Below are positions 23,676 to 32,342 of a DNA stretch of 64,000 nt, one piece after another. This stretch comes from Chitinophaga dinghuensis (GTDB taxonomy: Bacteria > Bacteroidota > Bacteroidia > Chitinophagales > Chitinophagaceae). The notes under the pieces were generated by a model that worked only from the letters and a program-made list of their open reading frames with translations, was not told the origin of the DNA and did no database searches. A program made the position numbers and the translations under genes. The stretch covers positions 434,001-498,000 of the forward strand of contig NZ_QLMA01000006.1 of assembly GCF_003259435.1 (NCBI RefSeq), written 5' to 3'. How positions within the stretch are numbered: the first letter of the stretch is position 1; each line of letters starts with the position of its first letter.

Positions 23676-24407
23676 ATGGCCTCCGTACTAATTTTAGGCG
23701 CAGGATCGGATATGGCTGTAGCTATAGCCCGTGAATTCGCCGCTAAAAAATATGATATACTCCTTGCTGGTAGAAACAGCCAGGCATTAGTCCCTTTACA
23801 GCAAGACCTCCAGATACGTTTTAATGTAAAAGCTACCGTGCATGATTTTGATGCGTTGGCCTTCGATACCCATACTGCATTTTATAAAAGTCTGCCCCAG
23901 ATCCCCGACATCACCATTTGTGTGTTTGGATACCTGGGCGAGCAGGAAAAGGCGCAGGAAGACTGGCAGGAATCTGCCCGCATTATTCACACCAATTATA
24001 CCGGGGCGGTAAGCATCCTGAATGTAGTGGCAGAAAGTTATGCTGCCAGTGGCAAAGGGGTGATCGTGGGTATCAGCTCTGTAGCCGGAGAAAGAGGGCG
24101 GATGAGTAACTATATGTACGGCAGCGCGAAAGCCGGTTTCACGGCATATCTCAGCGGCCTGCGTAACCGACTGTTTCACAAAGGTGTTCATGTGATGAGT
24201 GTACAACCAGGCTTTGTGAACACCCGTATGACCCAGCATTTAAAACTGCCGCCGGTTATCACTGGGCAACCAGAAGATGTGGCTGCCGCTATATATAAAG
24301 GTGTGGTGAAGAAAAAGAATACCATCTATGTGAAATGGCATTGGCGCTATATCATGCTGATTATTAAATCTATTCCGGAAGGGATATTCAAAAAACTCAA
24401 ACTGTGA
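23676..24407 (+). CDS. SDR-family reductase, DprE2-like (keto-ribose to arabinose)
   Basis: A short-chain dehydrogenase of 243 residues from the ATG at 23676. The preceding in-frame ATG at 23637 lies inside the palindromic repeat and adds 13 atypical residues. The nucleotide motif is LILGAGSDMAVAIA with LLAGRN. The catalytic set is Ser in VGISSVAGE and Tyr/Lys in YMYGSAKAGF. The C-terminal YVKWHWRYIMLIIKSIP is typical of the DprE2 group and may touch the membrane. It would reduce the 2'-keto intermediate made by the upstream oxidase to the polyprenylphosphoryl-arabinofuranose donor (family knowledge). The next gene overlaps its stop by four bases (GTGA). Confidence 0.88.
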   Translation: MASVLILGAGSDMAVAIAREFAAKKYDILLAGRNSQALVPLQQDLQIRFNVKATVHDFDALAFDTHTAFYKSLPQIPDITICVFGYLGEQEKAQEDWQESARIIHTNYTGAVSILNVVAESYAASGKGVIVGISSVAGERGRMSNYMYGSAKAGFTAYLSGLRNRLFHKGVHVMSVQPGFVNTRMTQHLKLPPVITGQPEDVAAAIYKGVVKKKNTIYVKWHWRYIMLIIKSIPEGIFKKLKL

Positions 24408-25018
24408 CGATTGCATTCTTCGACTTCGACGGTACTATAACTACCAAGGATACACTCTGGGAGATCATTCGTTTTCAGCGTGGTCAAACTGCATTGGTGT
24501 CGGGTGTAGTGCGACTTCTACCTTCCCTCCTGGGGTTTAAGCTACAGCGCATTCCTGCGCAACAAATGAAGGAAAAGGTATTGACTCATTTCTTTGGCAA
24601 TATGCCAGCGGCCAAATTTGCGGAAGCGTGTAACCGTTTCTGTGAGGAGGCACTTCCTGGGTTTATACGCGAACAGGCATTAGAGGCAATACGTCAGCAC
24701 CAGCAACAAGGGCACGAGGTGGTCGTGGTTACTGCTTCGGCAACGCATTGGGTAGCGCCCTGGTGCCAGGCCATGGGTATAAAATGTATAGGATCTGAGC
24801 TGGAAGTAAGACATGAAATGATTACTGGTAAGCTTCAGGGAATCAACTGCAATGGCGAAGAAAAGGTGGAAAGGATCAGGAGGGTATATCACCTGCAGGA
24901 CTATACGAATATCTATGCCTATGGGGATAGTTCGGGGGATAAACCTATGCTGGCACTGGCTGGGAATTATGCCCATTTCAGGCCTTTCAGGGGAACAGTT
25001 TCCTACGCAGATATATAA
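24404..25018 (+). CDS. HAD-IB family phosphatase of the polyprenyl-arabinose cluster
   Basis: A 204-residue HAD hydrolase of the SerB-like IB type, starting at a GTG that overlaps the upstream stop. Motif I is FFDFDGTITT with Asp7 and Asp9, motif II is VVVTASATHWVAPW, motif III includes the Lys of GEEKVERI, and motif IV is AYGDSSGDKPML. In mycobacteria the step after the phosphoribosyltransferase is removal of the 5-phosphate by a different, PAP2-type enzyme. A HAD protein coupled translationally to the DprE1/E2-like genes is the natural candidate for that step here (inference). It ends at a strong palindromic terminator. Confidence 0.87.
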   Translation: MTIAFFDFDGTITTKDTLWEIIRFQRGQTALVSGVVRLLPSLLGFKLQRIPAQQMKEKVLTHFFGNMPAAKFAEACNRFCEEALPGFIREQALEAIRQHQQQGHEVVVVTASATHWVAPWCQAMGIKCIGSELEVRHEMITGKLQGINCNGEEKVERIRRVYHLQDYTNIYAYGDSSGDKPMLALAGNYAHFRPFRGTVSYADI

Positions 25019-25056
25019 AAACAAGGAGTCCCGCCAATTGGCGGGACTCCTTGTTT
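25019..25056. terminator. Bidirectional palindromic terminator
   Basis: A 38-base perfect palindrome (17-bp stem with an AATT centre) lies directly after the HAD stop and 26 bases before the end of the convergent desaturase gene. Outer A and T tracts suit termination on both strands. Confidence 0.92.
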
Positions 25057-25082
25057 ATTGATACAGATTGATTCCGGTGTAA

Positions 25083-25862
25083 TTATGCAGCTTTTGCGTC
25101 TTTGAGCTGCGCCGGTGTAATCAGGGCCGGCTTCAGTTTAATAATGCCTACTGCGTTCAGCAATTTCATTACTTGGTAACTAGGATCCAGTTCAAACCAT
25201 TTCTTAGCGAAGTTTGGACTGTCTTTAAATTTGTGGTGATTGTTCTGGAACAGTTCACCCAACAGGATGATACCGATTGGTGAAGAGTTTTTAGACTGAT
25301 CGCCGTTATCGAAGTTACTGTAACCATATTTATGACCGCACCAGTTCACTACTGCACCCTGCACTGGTCCCATCAGGAAGTGAATAGGCAACAGCAGGTA
25401 CAGATACCACATACCAGCAGGAACAAATGCAATATAGAAACCAACATATAATGCCATCCAGATAACACGGGTGATATTGCTATCTCCGAATTTATCCATA
25501 GCATCCCATCTTGGTAATGGCTCTTCCAGGAACTGCGGATCTACATTGCTGGTGTTTGTAACAAAACCATTGTAAATATCTCTGGTATGCATCATCATTG
25601 TCCATACATCTTTGAAGAAGTGTGGAGAATGCGGATCTTTCTCAGTATCACTGTATTCGTGGTGCATACGATGCATCACACCATAAGCTCTTGGAATCAG
25701 GTAAGAGGAACCTTGGAAAAACCAGGTGCAGAAATAAAAGAACCGCTCCCAGAATTTACTGGTGGTGTACATCTGGTGAGACGCGTATCTGTGCAAATAG
25801 AACGTGTGAAAGAACAGAGAAGCGAACCAATGCACACAGAAGAATATCAGGATTGCTGTCAT
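25083..25862 (-). CDS. Membrane fatty-acid (acyl-CoA type) desaturase
   Basis: A 259-residue integral di-iron desaturase. The three histidine boxes are HRYASH (24-29), HRMHH (64-68) and NNHHKF (about residue 212). Additional His in WCGHKYGYSNF matches the acyl-CoA/acyl-lipid delta-9 class. Hydrophobic segments flank the boxes. It is somewhat short at the C-terminus but complete in motifs. Likely role: introducing double bases into membrane fatty acids to adjust fluidity, where bases means carbon-carbon double bonds. It stands alone between a bidirectional terminator and an oligopeptide-binding lipoprotein gene. A TACCTTTA near-match to the -7 box lies upstream. Confidence 0.92.
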   Translation of the reverse strand: MTAILIFFCVHWFASLFFHTFYLHRYASHQMYTTSKFWERFFYFCTWFFQGSSYLIPRAYGVMHRMHHEYSDTEKDPHSPHFFKDVWTMMMHTRDIYNGFVTNTSNVDPQFLEEPLPRWDAMDKFGDSNITRVIWMALYVGFYIAFVPAGMWYLYLLLPIHFLMGPVQGAVVNWCGHKYGYSNFDNGDQSKNSSPIGIILLGELFQNNHHKFKDSPNFAKKWFELDPSYQVMKLLNAVGIIKLKPALITPAQLKDAKAA

Positions 25863-25964
25863 TTTCTAGTTTATAAGTTGACAAATAAGCAGTAAAGGTA
25901 ACTTAAATAGCTGGAACTGAAAGGAAAACATACCTGATAATACCCAAGGAAATGTTAAATTATC

Positions 25965-27611
25965 CTAACGTAAACTTTTCCTGACCCTTCGTAACTCCAG
26001 CAGATTCAATCCGTTACTTTCCATTCCCTGCACTGAAGGCTGGATAAGATGAATCACCTCATCATAGAATAAAGGCACCACCGGCGCTTCTTCTACAATG
26101 ATACGATCCATGGCCTGATAGGCTGCATACCTTAAACTGTCATTCGTTTCCTGGAGAGACTGGAGATATAACTTATCATAGGCCGCATTGGCAAACCGGG
26201 TGTAATTCGGCGGTGCAGGATTCTCACTGTAAAACATGGCCAGGTAACTTTCTGCATCCGGATAATCGGCAATCCAGCTCCCTCTGAAAAACAGCGCCTG
26301 AGATTTGGCGGTTTGCTCCAGTAACAAGCTTTTCTGAATCACCTCCACCTGTATACGAATACCACTCTCCTGGAGTTGATTGGCTACATAGTTGGCCAGA
26401 TCAGCATAGATGGGAATAGACAACAGCTTGATAACGGGAAGTCCTTTCCCATCCGGGAATCCTGCTTCTTTTAACAGCTGTCGGGTTTTAGCTGGATTAT
26501 AATGATAACCGGGAACGCGGGTACTGTCGAACGAAGGCAACCCTGCCGGTACAAACCCCGACGTTGCCGCCGTACCGATACCATTTCGCAAGTAGGTCAT
26601 CATTTTCGTACGGTCGAAACCGTAGTTAATCGCCTGCCGGATCTTTTTCAATCGCAGTGGAGATTGACGGACCACCTCCAGGTTGCTGTCGCATAAGATG
26701 CCCAGGTACTCGGTATTCAGATATGGATGCTTACTGAGCACCATTTTGTCTTTCCATTCTGCTTTGAGATCTCCTCTGCGGGTGAGTACTTCATCTTTAA
26801 AGGAAGCATCTATATCGTTCATGAAGTCCAGTTGCCCCTGGCGGAACAACAGGAACTCGGTCGCTTTACTTTCCAGGAAGCTTACCTGCACTGCATCCAG
26901 GTATGGCAACTGGTGGCCGGCACTGTCCTTTTCGAAGTAATGAGGATTTTTATGAAGTACCAGGGCCTGACCTTCGTCCCAGAGGAAAAACTGGAAAGGT
27001 CCGGTGCCACAGGGATGGTTACGGAAGTCTTTTCCATACTTTTCTATAGCCTCATGCGGTACTACAGAACAGTATTGCATGCTGAGAATGCCCAGAATAG
27101 GATGGAATGGTTGGAGGAGCCGGAGTTGAAAGGTAGAATCATTTACAGCCAGAAAAGCGGAATCCTTCGGGACGCGGCCATTAAAGATCCAGGCCCCACT
27201 GGATGCAGTGGCCGGGTCCATGATCCTGCGCAGACTATACACCACGTCTTCGGCTACCATCCGGCGGCCTTTTCCCTGCGGGAAAATGTCATTGTCATGG
27301 AAATAAACATCTGTACGGAGATGAAAAGTAAACGTCCGATGGTCCGGAGATTCCTCCCAGCTTTTCGCCAGCGAGGGCTTCATCTGTAACTGGTCATCTA
27401 TCTCCACCAGCGTATTATACAACTGATGAACCGCCCACAATACTGCCTGGTTGCGGGCAAAAGCGGGATCAAGGCTGGCAATTCCTTCCACCTGGTTGTA
27501 GCGAAATACCTGCTTATCTGTTTTTCCGGAAGGGCCACAACCCCCGAAAATCAAAACGGCAGCCATTAAAGTATATCTAAATATAACCGCCTGACAATAA
27601 CAACTTTTCAT
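25965..27611 (-). CDS. Peptide/nickel ABC transporter substrate-binding lipoprotein (SBP family 5)
   Basis: A 548-residue solute-binding protein. The N-terminal hydrophobic stretch ends in the lipobox FGGC (Cys25), so it is predicted to be lipidated at the membrane. The mature domain opens with the family pattern IASLDPAFARN, then YNTLVEIDDQLQMKPSLAKSWE and YTFHLR-like strands, and carries GTGPFQFFLWDEGQ and LRKIRQAINYGFDR. No permease or ATPase gene adjoins, so it may serve an exporter/importer encoded elsewhere. Peptide binding is the usual role of the family and is not proven by the sequence. The M1 peptidase gene lies divergently 45 bases away. Confidence 0.92.
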   Translation of the reverse strand: MKSCYCQAVIFRYTLMAAVLIFGGCGPSGKTDKQVFRYNQVEGIASLDPAFARNQAVLWAVHQLYNTLVEIDDQLQMKPSLAKSWEESPDHRTFTFHLRTDVYFHDNDIFPQGKGRRMVAEDVVYSLRRIMDPATASSGAWIFNGRVPKDSAFLAVNDSTFQLRLLQPFHPILGILSMQYCSVVPHEAIEKYGKDFRNHPCGTGPFQFFLWDEGQALVLHKNPHYFEKDSAGHQLPYLDAVQVSFLESKATEFLLFRQGQLDFMNDIDASFKDEVLTRRGDLKAEWKDKMVLSKHPYLNTEYLGILCDSNLEVVRQSPLRLKKIRQAINYGFDRTKMMTYLRNGIGTAATSGFVPAGLPSFDSTRVPGYHYNPAKTRQLLKEAGFPDGKGLPVIKLLSIPIYADLANYVANQLQESGIRIQVEVIQKSLLLEQTAKSQALFFRGSWIADYPDAESYLAMFYSENPAPPNYTRFANAAYDKLYLQSLQETNDSLRYAAYQAMDRIIVEEAPVVPLFYDEVIHLIQPSVQGMESNGLNLLELRRVRKSLR

Positions 27612-27656
27612 TTGGCAGTAAATTAATATCTTTCCTGAAATAAATCATATCGAAAT

Positions 27657-29291
27657 ATGCGCGGCATTAAATTGCTCTGCCTGGCAATGCTGGCCACCGG
27701 CGCCAGTTTTGCTCAAACCAAATTTACAAGGGCAGACACCCTCAGAGGTAGTATTACGCCAGAAAGAGCCTGGTGGGACGTTACCAGCTACGAACTCCAT
27801 GTCAACGTTAACCTGGAAGACTCCACCATTAACGGCTTTAACACCATCACCTACAATATCCTGAAAACCGACAGCACCATGCAGATAGACCTGCAGGAGC
27901 CAATGGTGATAGACAGTATCTTGCAGGATAAACGTTCCCTGGAGTTTACCAGAGATGGCAATGCATGGTTCGTGAAGATCAAGTCTCCCCAACTGCCCAA
28001 AAAATCCGCTAAAATAACTATCTACTACTCCGGTAAACCGCATGTAGCCCGAAATGCTCCATGGGATGGCGGCGTAGTATGGACGAAAGATAAACAAGGG
28101 CGCCCATGGATTGGTACCGCCGTACAAGGCTTTGGCGCCAGCGCCTGGTGGCCGAATAAAGACCATCAGTCAGATGAACCAGATAATATGGATATTTTCC
28201 TCACCGTTCCGGCGGATCTGATGGCCGTTTCCAATGGCCGGCTCAAAAAGACCATTCCCAACGCAGACGGGACCAAAACTTACAAATGGCATGTATCTAA
28301 TCCCATCAACAATTACGATGTGACCATGGATATCGGCCATTACACGGAAATCAAAGACAGTTTCAAAGGCGAAGGCGGTAAGCTGGATTTAGCTTACTGG
28401 GTGCTGGATTATAATGTGGACACCGCTAAAATACATTTTGAAGTGGTGAAACCAATGTTGAAATGTTTCGAGTACTGGTTTGGGAAATATCCTTTTTATG
28501 AAGACAGCTATAAGCTGATCGAAACGCCTTTCCTCGGTATGGAACACCAGAGCGGCGTGGCCTATGGCAACAATTTTATGATGGGGTATCGTGGTAAAGA
28601 TCTCTCCGGTACCGGATGGGGACTGAAATGGGATTTTATCATTGTACACGAAAGCGGTCACGAGTGGTTTGGTAATAATATCACTACTAAGGACCTGGCC
28701 GATATGTGGGTACATGAAGCATTCACCAACTATTCCGAAACCCTCTTTACCACTTGCCAGTATGGTATGAAGGCCGCCAGCGAATATGTACATGGCATTC
28801 GTCATAATATCAAAAATGATGTTCCGATTATCCCAGCCTATAACGTGAATGCAGAAGGAAGTGGAGATATGTACTACAAGGGCGCTCAGATGATTCATAT
28901 GATTCGTCAGATCATGGGTAATGACGAGGCTTTCCGCCAAATGCTCCGTGGTATGAATAAAACCTTCTGGCATCAGACGGTTACCGGCCGACAGATTCAG
29001 AATTATATCAATTCATTTACGGGAATCAATTTGGATAAGATGTATGAACAATACCTTACCAAAACTACGTTGCCTACGCTGGAATACCGGATCATCGGGC
29101 AACAGCTGCAATTCCGCTGGGTGAGTGAGGTGAAGGATTTCAATATGCCGGTAAAAGTGAAACTGAATGAAAGCGGGTACACGCTGATTTACCCGGGTAC
29201 GATGTGGCATACCGCCAGTTTCACCTTACATAGTCCGAAAGACTTTATGGTAGATCCCAATTTCTATATCAATGTAAAAGAAGTAAAATAG
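27657..29291 (+). CDS. Secreted M1-family zinc metallopeptidase (aminopeptidase N-like)
   Basis: A 544-residue zinc peptidase with a signal peptide (MRGIKLLCLAMLATGASFAQ). The N-terminal beta-domain resembles that of M1 enzymes. The substrate-recognition motif appears as LGMEHQSG in place of GAMEN. The zinc site is HESGH (His331, Glu332, His335) with the third ligand Glu354 exactly 18 residues later in HEAFTNY. It lacks the long C-terminal helical domain of aminopeptidase N, so it is a short M1 type common in Bacteroidota. It is divergent from an oligopeptide-binding lipoprotein, suggesting a shared role in peptide use (inference). Confidence 0.94.
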   Translation: MRGIKLLCLAMLATGASFAQTKFTRADTLRGSITPERAWWDVTSYELHVNVNLEDSTINGFNTITYNILKTDSTMQIDLQEPMVIDSILQDKRSLEFTRDGNAWFVKIKSPQLPKKSAKITIYYSGKPHVARNAPWDGGVVWTKDKQGRPWIGTAVQGFGASAWWPNKDHQSDEPDNMDIFLTVPADLMAVSNGRLKKTIPNADGTKTYKWHVSNPINNYDVTMDIGHYTEIKDSFKGEGGKLDLAYWVLDYNVDTAKIHFEVVKPMLKCFEYWFGKYPFYEDSYKLIETPFLGMEHQSGVAYGNNFMMGYRGKDLSGTGWGLKWDFIIVHESGHEWFGNNITTKDLADMWVHEAFTNYSETLFTTCQYGMKAASEYVHGIRHNIKNDVPIIPAYNVNAEGSGDMYYKGAQMIHMIRQIMGNDEAFRQMLRGMNKTFWHQTVTGRQIQNYINSFTGINLDKMYEQYLTKTTLPTLEYRIIGQQLQFRWVSEVKDFNMPVKVKLNESGYTLIYPGTMWHTASFTLHSPKDFMVDPNFYINVKEVK

Positions 29292-29310
29292 CTCTTTGCT
29301 AGCTGCAATA

Positions 29311-29349
29311 AAAATCCCCCGGCATTTGATCATGCCGGGGGATTTTTTT
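29311..29349 (+). terminator. Rho-independent terminator of the M1 peptidase gene
   Basis: A 15-bp stem (29311-29325 with 29332-29346) with a 6-base loop and CCCCCGG core runs into a T-tract. It starts 19 bases after the stop codon. Confidence 0.92.
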
Positions 29350-29420
29350 AAAGTCTTGTAGTGTTGCTACCGCAGACACGAAGTAGTCGTACCGCAAGCC
29401 CACACGTGGGGTTGATTCGA

Positions 29421-30080
29421 TTACTTCTTCAATAATTTAAAAGCATGTCCTCTGCTGTTGTTCAGGAAACCGTAGGCGGCCCATAGGACAGACAGTGGTT
29501 CTATATTTCTGCTCATTTCGATTCTGCCCATATCTGCTATATCATGCCATCCCATTTGATGGAGCAGTTTTCTGACCAGGTGTTTGGCTTCCGGGTTGTT
29601 GCCGGCGATGAACATAGTAGGCGTACCTTCCTGAAAACTGGGAAGGAGCATATGTTCGTGCCCGATACAGCTGAGCGCTTTCACTACGCTGGCATCTGGC
29701 GGCAGCCAGGCCTGGATTTGTTCTCCGGCAGAATGATTATGCCCGATAACGAGGTTCAGGCGTCCGTATTCGTCCGGGCCTTTACCATCCACAGGATTGG
29801 TGACATCTACAACGGTCTTGTTTTTGAAATTCCAGATACCGGCAGATTCAATTGCTTTTTGTGTACCGATCCAGCTGGTACAGATCAGAATAAGTTCCCC
29901 GAATTCAGCCGCATGACGAAAGGTACCAATGGCCACCTGGTCTCCCTGGTGTCTGGCCCATTGTTGCAATGATTCCCGAGCTGGATTGCGGGTGCCTATT
30001 GTGATTTGGTGCCCTGTCTGAATAAGGCCTTTACCAAGGGTGAGTCCTACAGGACCGCTACCCAGGATACCAATCTTCAT
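29421..30080 (-). CDS. NAD(P)-binding oxidoreductase of the F420-dependent NADP reductase-like family
   Basis: A 219-residue protein with an N-terminal Rossmann fold: MKIGILGSGPVGLTLGKGL with GTRNP at the end of the second strand, which favours NADP. Later segments ELILICTSW, VDVTNPVDGK and GHEHMLLPSF follow the layout of NADPH:F420 reductase-like proteins. F420 itself is not expected in this lineage, so the true substrate is unknown. It is an isolated gene downstream of mqnA on the same strand, with 60 bases between them. Confidence 0.85.
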   Translation of the reverse strand: MKIGILGSGPVGLTLGKGLIQTGHQITIGTRNPARESLQQWARHQGDQVAIGTFRHAAEFGELILICTSWIGTQKAIESAGIWNFKNKTVVDVTNPVDGKGPDEYGRLNLVIGHNHSAGEQIQAWLPPDASVVKALSCIGHEHMLLPSFQEGTPTMFIAGNNPEAKHLVRKLLHQMGWHDIADMGRIEMSRNIEPLSVLWAAYGFLNNSRGHAFKLLKK

Positions 30081-30140
30081 AGCCCCTTAGTGATTGGGTG
30101 AACTATGAAGTTACGGAAATCCTGCTAAACAAAAAAGGTG

Positions 30141-30896
30141 TTAGCTTACTGGTTGTGCAGCCATAAGGTAGCCCAGGAATTTCTGCATTCCCTGACGTTT
30201 GGCAGGCGTCAGCGGGTAGCTGATATTCTGTACATAGTAGGTAGTGAGGTCGTACACATCATACGGATTCTCGGCTACTACAGCAGGAATATTCCCCATA
30301 CCGATACCAGTGGCATTATTGAATGCGGTGATAAAGTCGGCCGGCAGCGGTTTATTACTAATCCAGGCGGCAAATACGAATGGCAGGCTGGTAAAACGCA
30401 TCCAGTGTTCTGACAGGTCGTAGATAAATGGAGAAATTTTGCGTTGTTTCAGGGCGCGGTCACCGATGACGAGGCCGGCGTCTGTTCCTTTGATATTGGA
30501 TTCATAGTCCCCGTTGGTGGCTACGAATTCCACATCCAACTTCCAGTAGTCTTTTACCAGTACTTTCAGGAGCGCTACCGAAGTACGGCTCTGATAGTCC
30601 AGGTATATTCTTTTTATATCATGCAGGGGTACTTCGCTATAGAGGCAAACAGATGCCACAGGTCCCTCTGCGCCAATGCAGTAATCAGCGATGATATGAT
30701 ACTCTTTCAATTTAGGGATGATGGCCACTGGTACCAGCGCCACATCTACGTCTCCGTCGATCAGTTGCTGTGCTATTTTAGCCGGATAATCCATTGATAA
30801 TTCCATCATATCCATCACCGGATGATTCCTGAATCCATACAATAAAGGCTTCGTATTCAAATAACTTACAGCCGCTACTTTTACTTTCCGTTCCAA
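30141..30896 (-). CDS. mqnA: Chorismate dehydratase, menaquinone (futalosine pathway) MqnA
   Basis: Converts chorismate to 3-enolpyruvyl-benzoate, the first step of the futalosine route to menaquinone. The N-terminus VKVAAVSYLNTKPLLYGF is the family signature, followed by ALVPVAIIPKL and YLDYQSRTSVALLKVL. I place the start at the TTG at 30896 (MERKVKVAAV). The ATG 14 codons upstream (30938) overlaps the divergent purB start and lies upstream of a perfect -7 box at 30917-30924, so it would not be in the transcript. On this start it has 251 residues, normal for MqnA. The other mqn genes are not in the window. Confidence 0.92.
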   Translation of the reverse strand: MERKVKVAAVSYLNTKPLLYGFRNHPVMDMMELSMDYPAKIAQQLIDGDVDVALVPVAIIPKLKEYHIIADYCIGAEGPVASVCLYSEVPLHDIKRIYLDYQSRTSVALLKVLVKDYWKLDVEFVATNGDYESNIKGTDAGLVIGDRALKQRKISPFIYDLSEHWMRFTSLPFVFAAWISNKPLPADFITAFNNATGIGMGNIPAVVAENPYDVYDLTTYYVQNISYPLTPAKRQGMQKFLGYLMAAQPVS

Positions 30897-30902
30897 TTTC
30901 TG

Positions 30903-30910
30903 TAATTTTG
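30903..30910 (+). promoter_or_regulatory. -7 box (TAATTTTG) of purB
   Basis: Exact TAnnTTTG match, ending 22 bases before the purB ATG at 30933, with a predicted start near 30915. It lies within 6 bases of the opposing mqnA box, so the two promoters overlap. Confidence 0.6.
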
Positions 30911-30916
30911 AAGCTG

Positions 30917-30924
30917 CAAAAGTA
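30917..30924 (-). promoter_or_regulatory. -7 box (TACTTTTG) of mqnA
   Basis: Exact TAnnTTTG match on the minus strand, predicted start near 30912, 16 bases upstream of the TTG at 30896. Its position decides for the TTG and against the ATG at 30938. Confidence 0.6.
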
Positions 30925-30932
30925 ACTAAATT

Positions 30933-32270
30933 ATGCAATTACAACCATTAACTGCCATTTCTCCGCTGGACGGGCGCTATCGCAAGCAACTGGACGAGCT
31001 GGCCAATTATTTCTCTGAATTTGCGTTGATCCGTTACCGTGTGATGGTAGAGGTGGAATACTTTATTGCGCTCGCAGAGCAAAAATTATTTACGCTGCCA
31101 AAAGCCAAAGTACCCGCATTGCGCAAGATCTACCAGGAATTTACGGTAGAGAATGCCCAACTGATCAAGGACACAGAAAAGATCACCAATCACGATGTGA
31201 AGGCAGTGGAATACTTCCTGAAAAATGAACTGAAAAACCTCGGTCTGGAAGACAAACTGGAATGGGTACACTTTGGTCTGACTTCCCAGGATGTGAACAA
31301 CACTGCTACCCCGCTGTTCTGGAAAGACGCGATCGAGCATGTATACATGCCCGCAATGGCAAACATGGTACTGGAACTCACCAAAATGGCTAAAGCCTGG
31401 ATGAAAGTACCTATGCTGGCGCGTACACACGGACAACCAGCATCTCCGACCATTCTCGGGAAGGAAATCATGGTATTTGTAGAAAGACTGGAAGGACAGA
31501 TTAAACTGCTCAGCGAAATTCCTTTTGCAGCCAAATTTGGTGGCGCTACTGGTAACTTCAATGCACACCACGTGGCGTTCCCTAAAATTAACTGGGAGAA
31601 ATTCGGGGAGAAATTCGTGAACAACACCCTCGGCCTGCAAAGAATGAAATACACCACGCAGATCGAACATTACGATAATATCTCCGCTCAGTTCGATACC
31701 CTGAAACGTATCAATACCATCCTCATTGATTTCAGTCGTGATATATGGACTTATATCTCCATGGATTACTTCAAACAGAAAATCAAGAAAGATGAAGTAG
31801 GTTCTTCCGCAATGCCGCACAAGGTGAATCCGATCGATTTCGAAAATGCAGAAGGTAACCTGGGCCTGGCAAACGCTATCTTCGAACACCTTAGCGCCAA
31901 ATTGCCTATTTCCCGTCTGCAACGCGATCTGACCGATTCTACCGTGCTGCGCAACCTGGGCGTTCCATTCGGACATACTATCCTGGCCACTAAATCTATC
32001 CAGAAAGGTTTGTCTAAACTGATCCTGAATGAAGCGAAACTGCATAACGACCTGGAACAAAACTGGGCCGTAGTAGCAGAAGCTATCCAGACAGTTTTAC
32101 GCCGTGAAAACTATCCGCAGCCATACGAGGCGCTGAAAGCGCTCACCCGTGGCGGCGATGCCATCACCAAGCAAAGCATGCACAAGTTTATCGACGGGCT
32201 CAAAATCAGTGCTGCACTGAAAAAAGAACTCAAAGCGATCACTCCGCAGAATTATACCGGTATCTGGTAA
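30933..32270 (+). CDS. purB: Adenylosuccinate lyase
   Basis: A 445-residue cytoplasmic enzyme of the fumarase/aspartase superfamily that acts twice in purine synthesis (SAICAR cleavage and adenylosuccinate to AMP). The N-terminus LTAISPLDGRYR is typical. The active-site segments are THGQPASPT with the acid/base His, and the signature loop GSSAMPHKVNPIDFENAEGN. It ends with the usual KPYEALK-like helix (QPYEALKALTRG). It is divergent from mqnA with overlapping promoters and is followed by a strong palindromic terminator, so it is monocistronic. Confidence 0.97.
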   Translation: MQLQPLTAISPLDGRYRKQLDELANYFSEFALIRYRVMVEVEYFIALAEQKLFTLPKAKVPALRKIYQEFTVENAQLIKDTEKITNHDVKAVEYFLKNELKNLGLEDKLEWVHFGLTSQDVNNTATPLFWKDAIEHVYMPAMANMVLELTKMAKAWMKVPMLARTHGQPASPTILGKEIMVFVERLEGQIKLLSEIPFAAKFGGATGNFNAHHVAFPKINWEKFGEKFVNNTLGLQRMKYTTQIEHYDNISAQFDTLKRINTILIDFSRDIWTYISMDYFKQKIKKDEVGSSAMPHKVNPIDFENAEGNLGLANAIFEHLSAKLPISRLQRDLTDSTVLRNLGVPFGHTILATKSIQKGLSKLILNEAKLHNDLEQNWAVVAEAIQTVLRRENYPQPYEALKALTRGGDAITKQSMHKFIDGLKISAALKKELKAITPQNYTGIW

Positions 32271-32275
32271 TAAAT

Positions 32276-32307
32276 AAAAAGTCCGCAGTAATTACTGCGG
32301 ACTTTTT
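32276..32307 (+). terminator. Palindromic terminator of purB
   Basis: A 32-base perfect palindrome, A5 then GTCCGCAGTAA and its complement ending T5, begins 6 bases after the purB stop. Its symmetry would let it also serve the convergent small gene at 32343. Confidence 0.92.
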
Positions 32308-32342
32308 CTAAATGACTCCCGAAAGCAACCTGGCAGTAATTC

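Noticed and set aside
31086..32060. 324-residue minus-strand frame inside purB
   Set aside because: Antisense to an intact, motif-complete adenylosuccinate lyase; no domain or start signals of its own.
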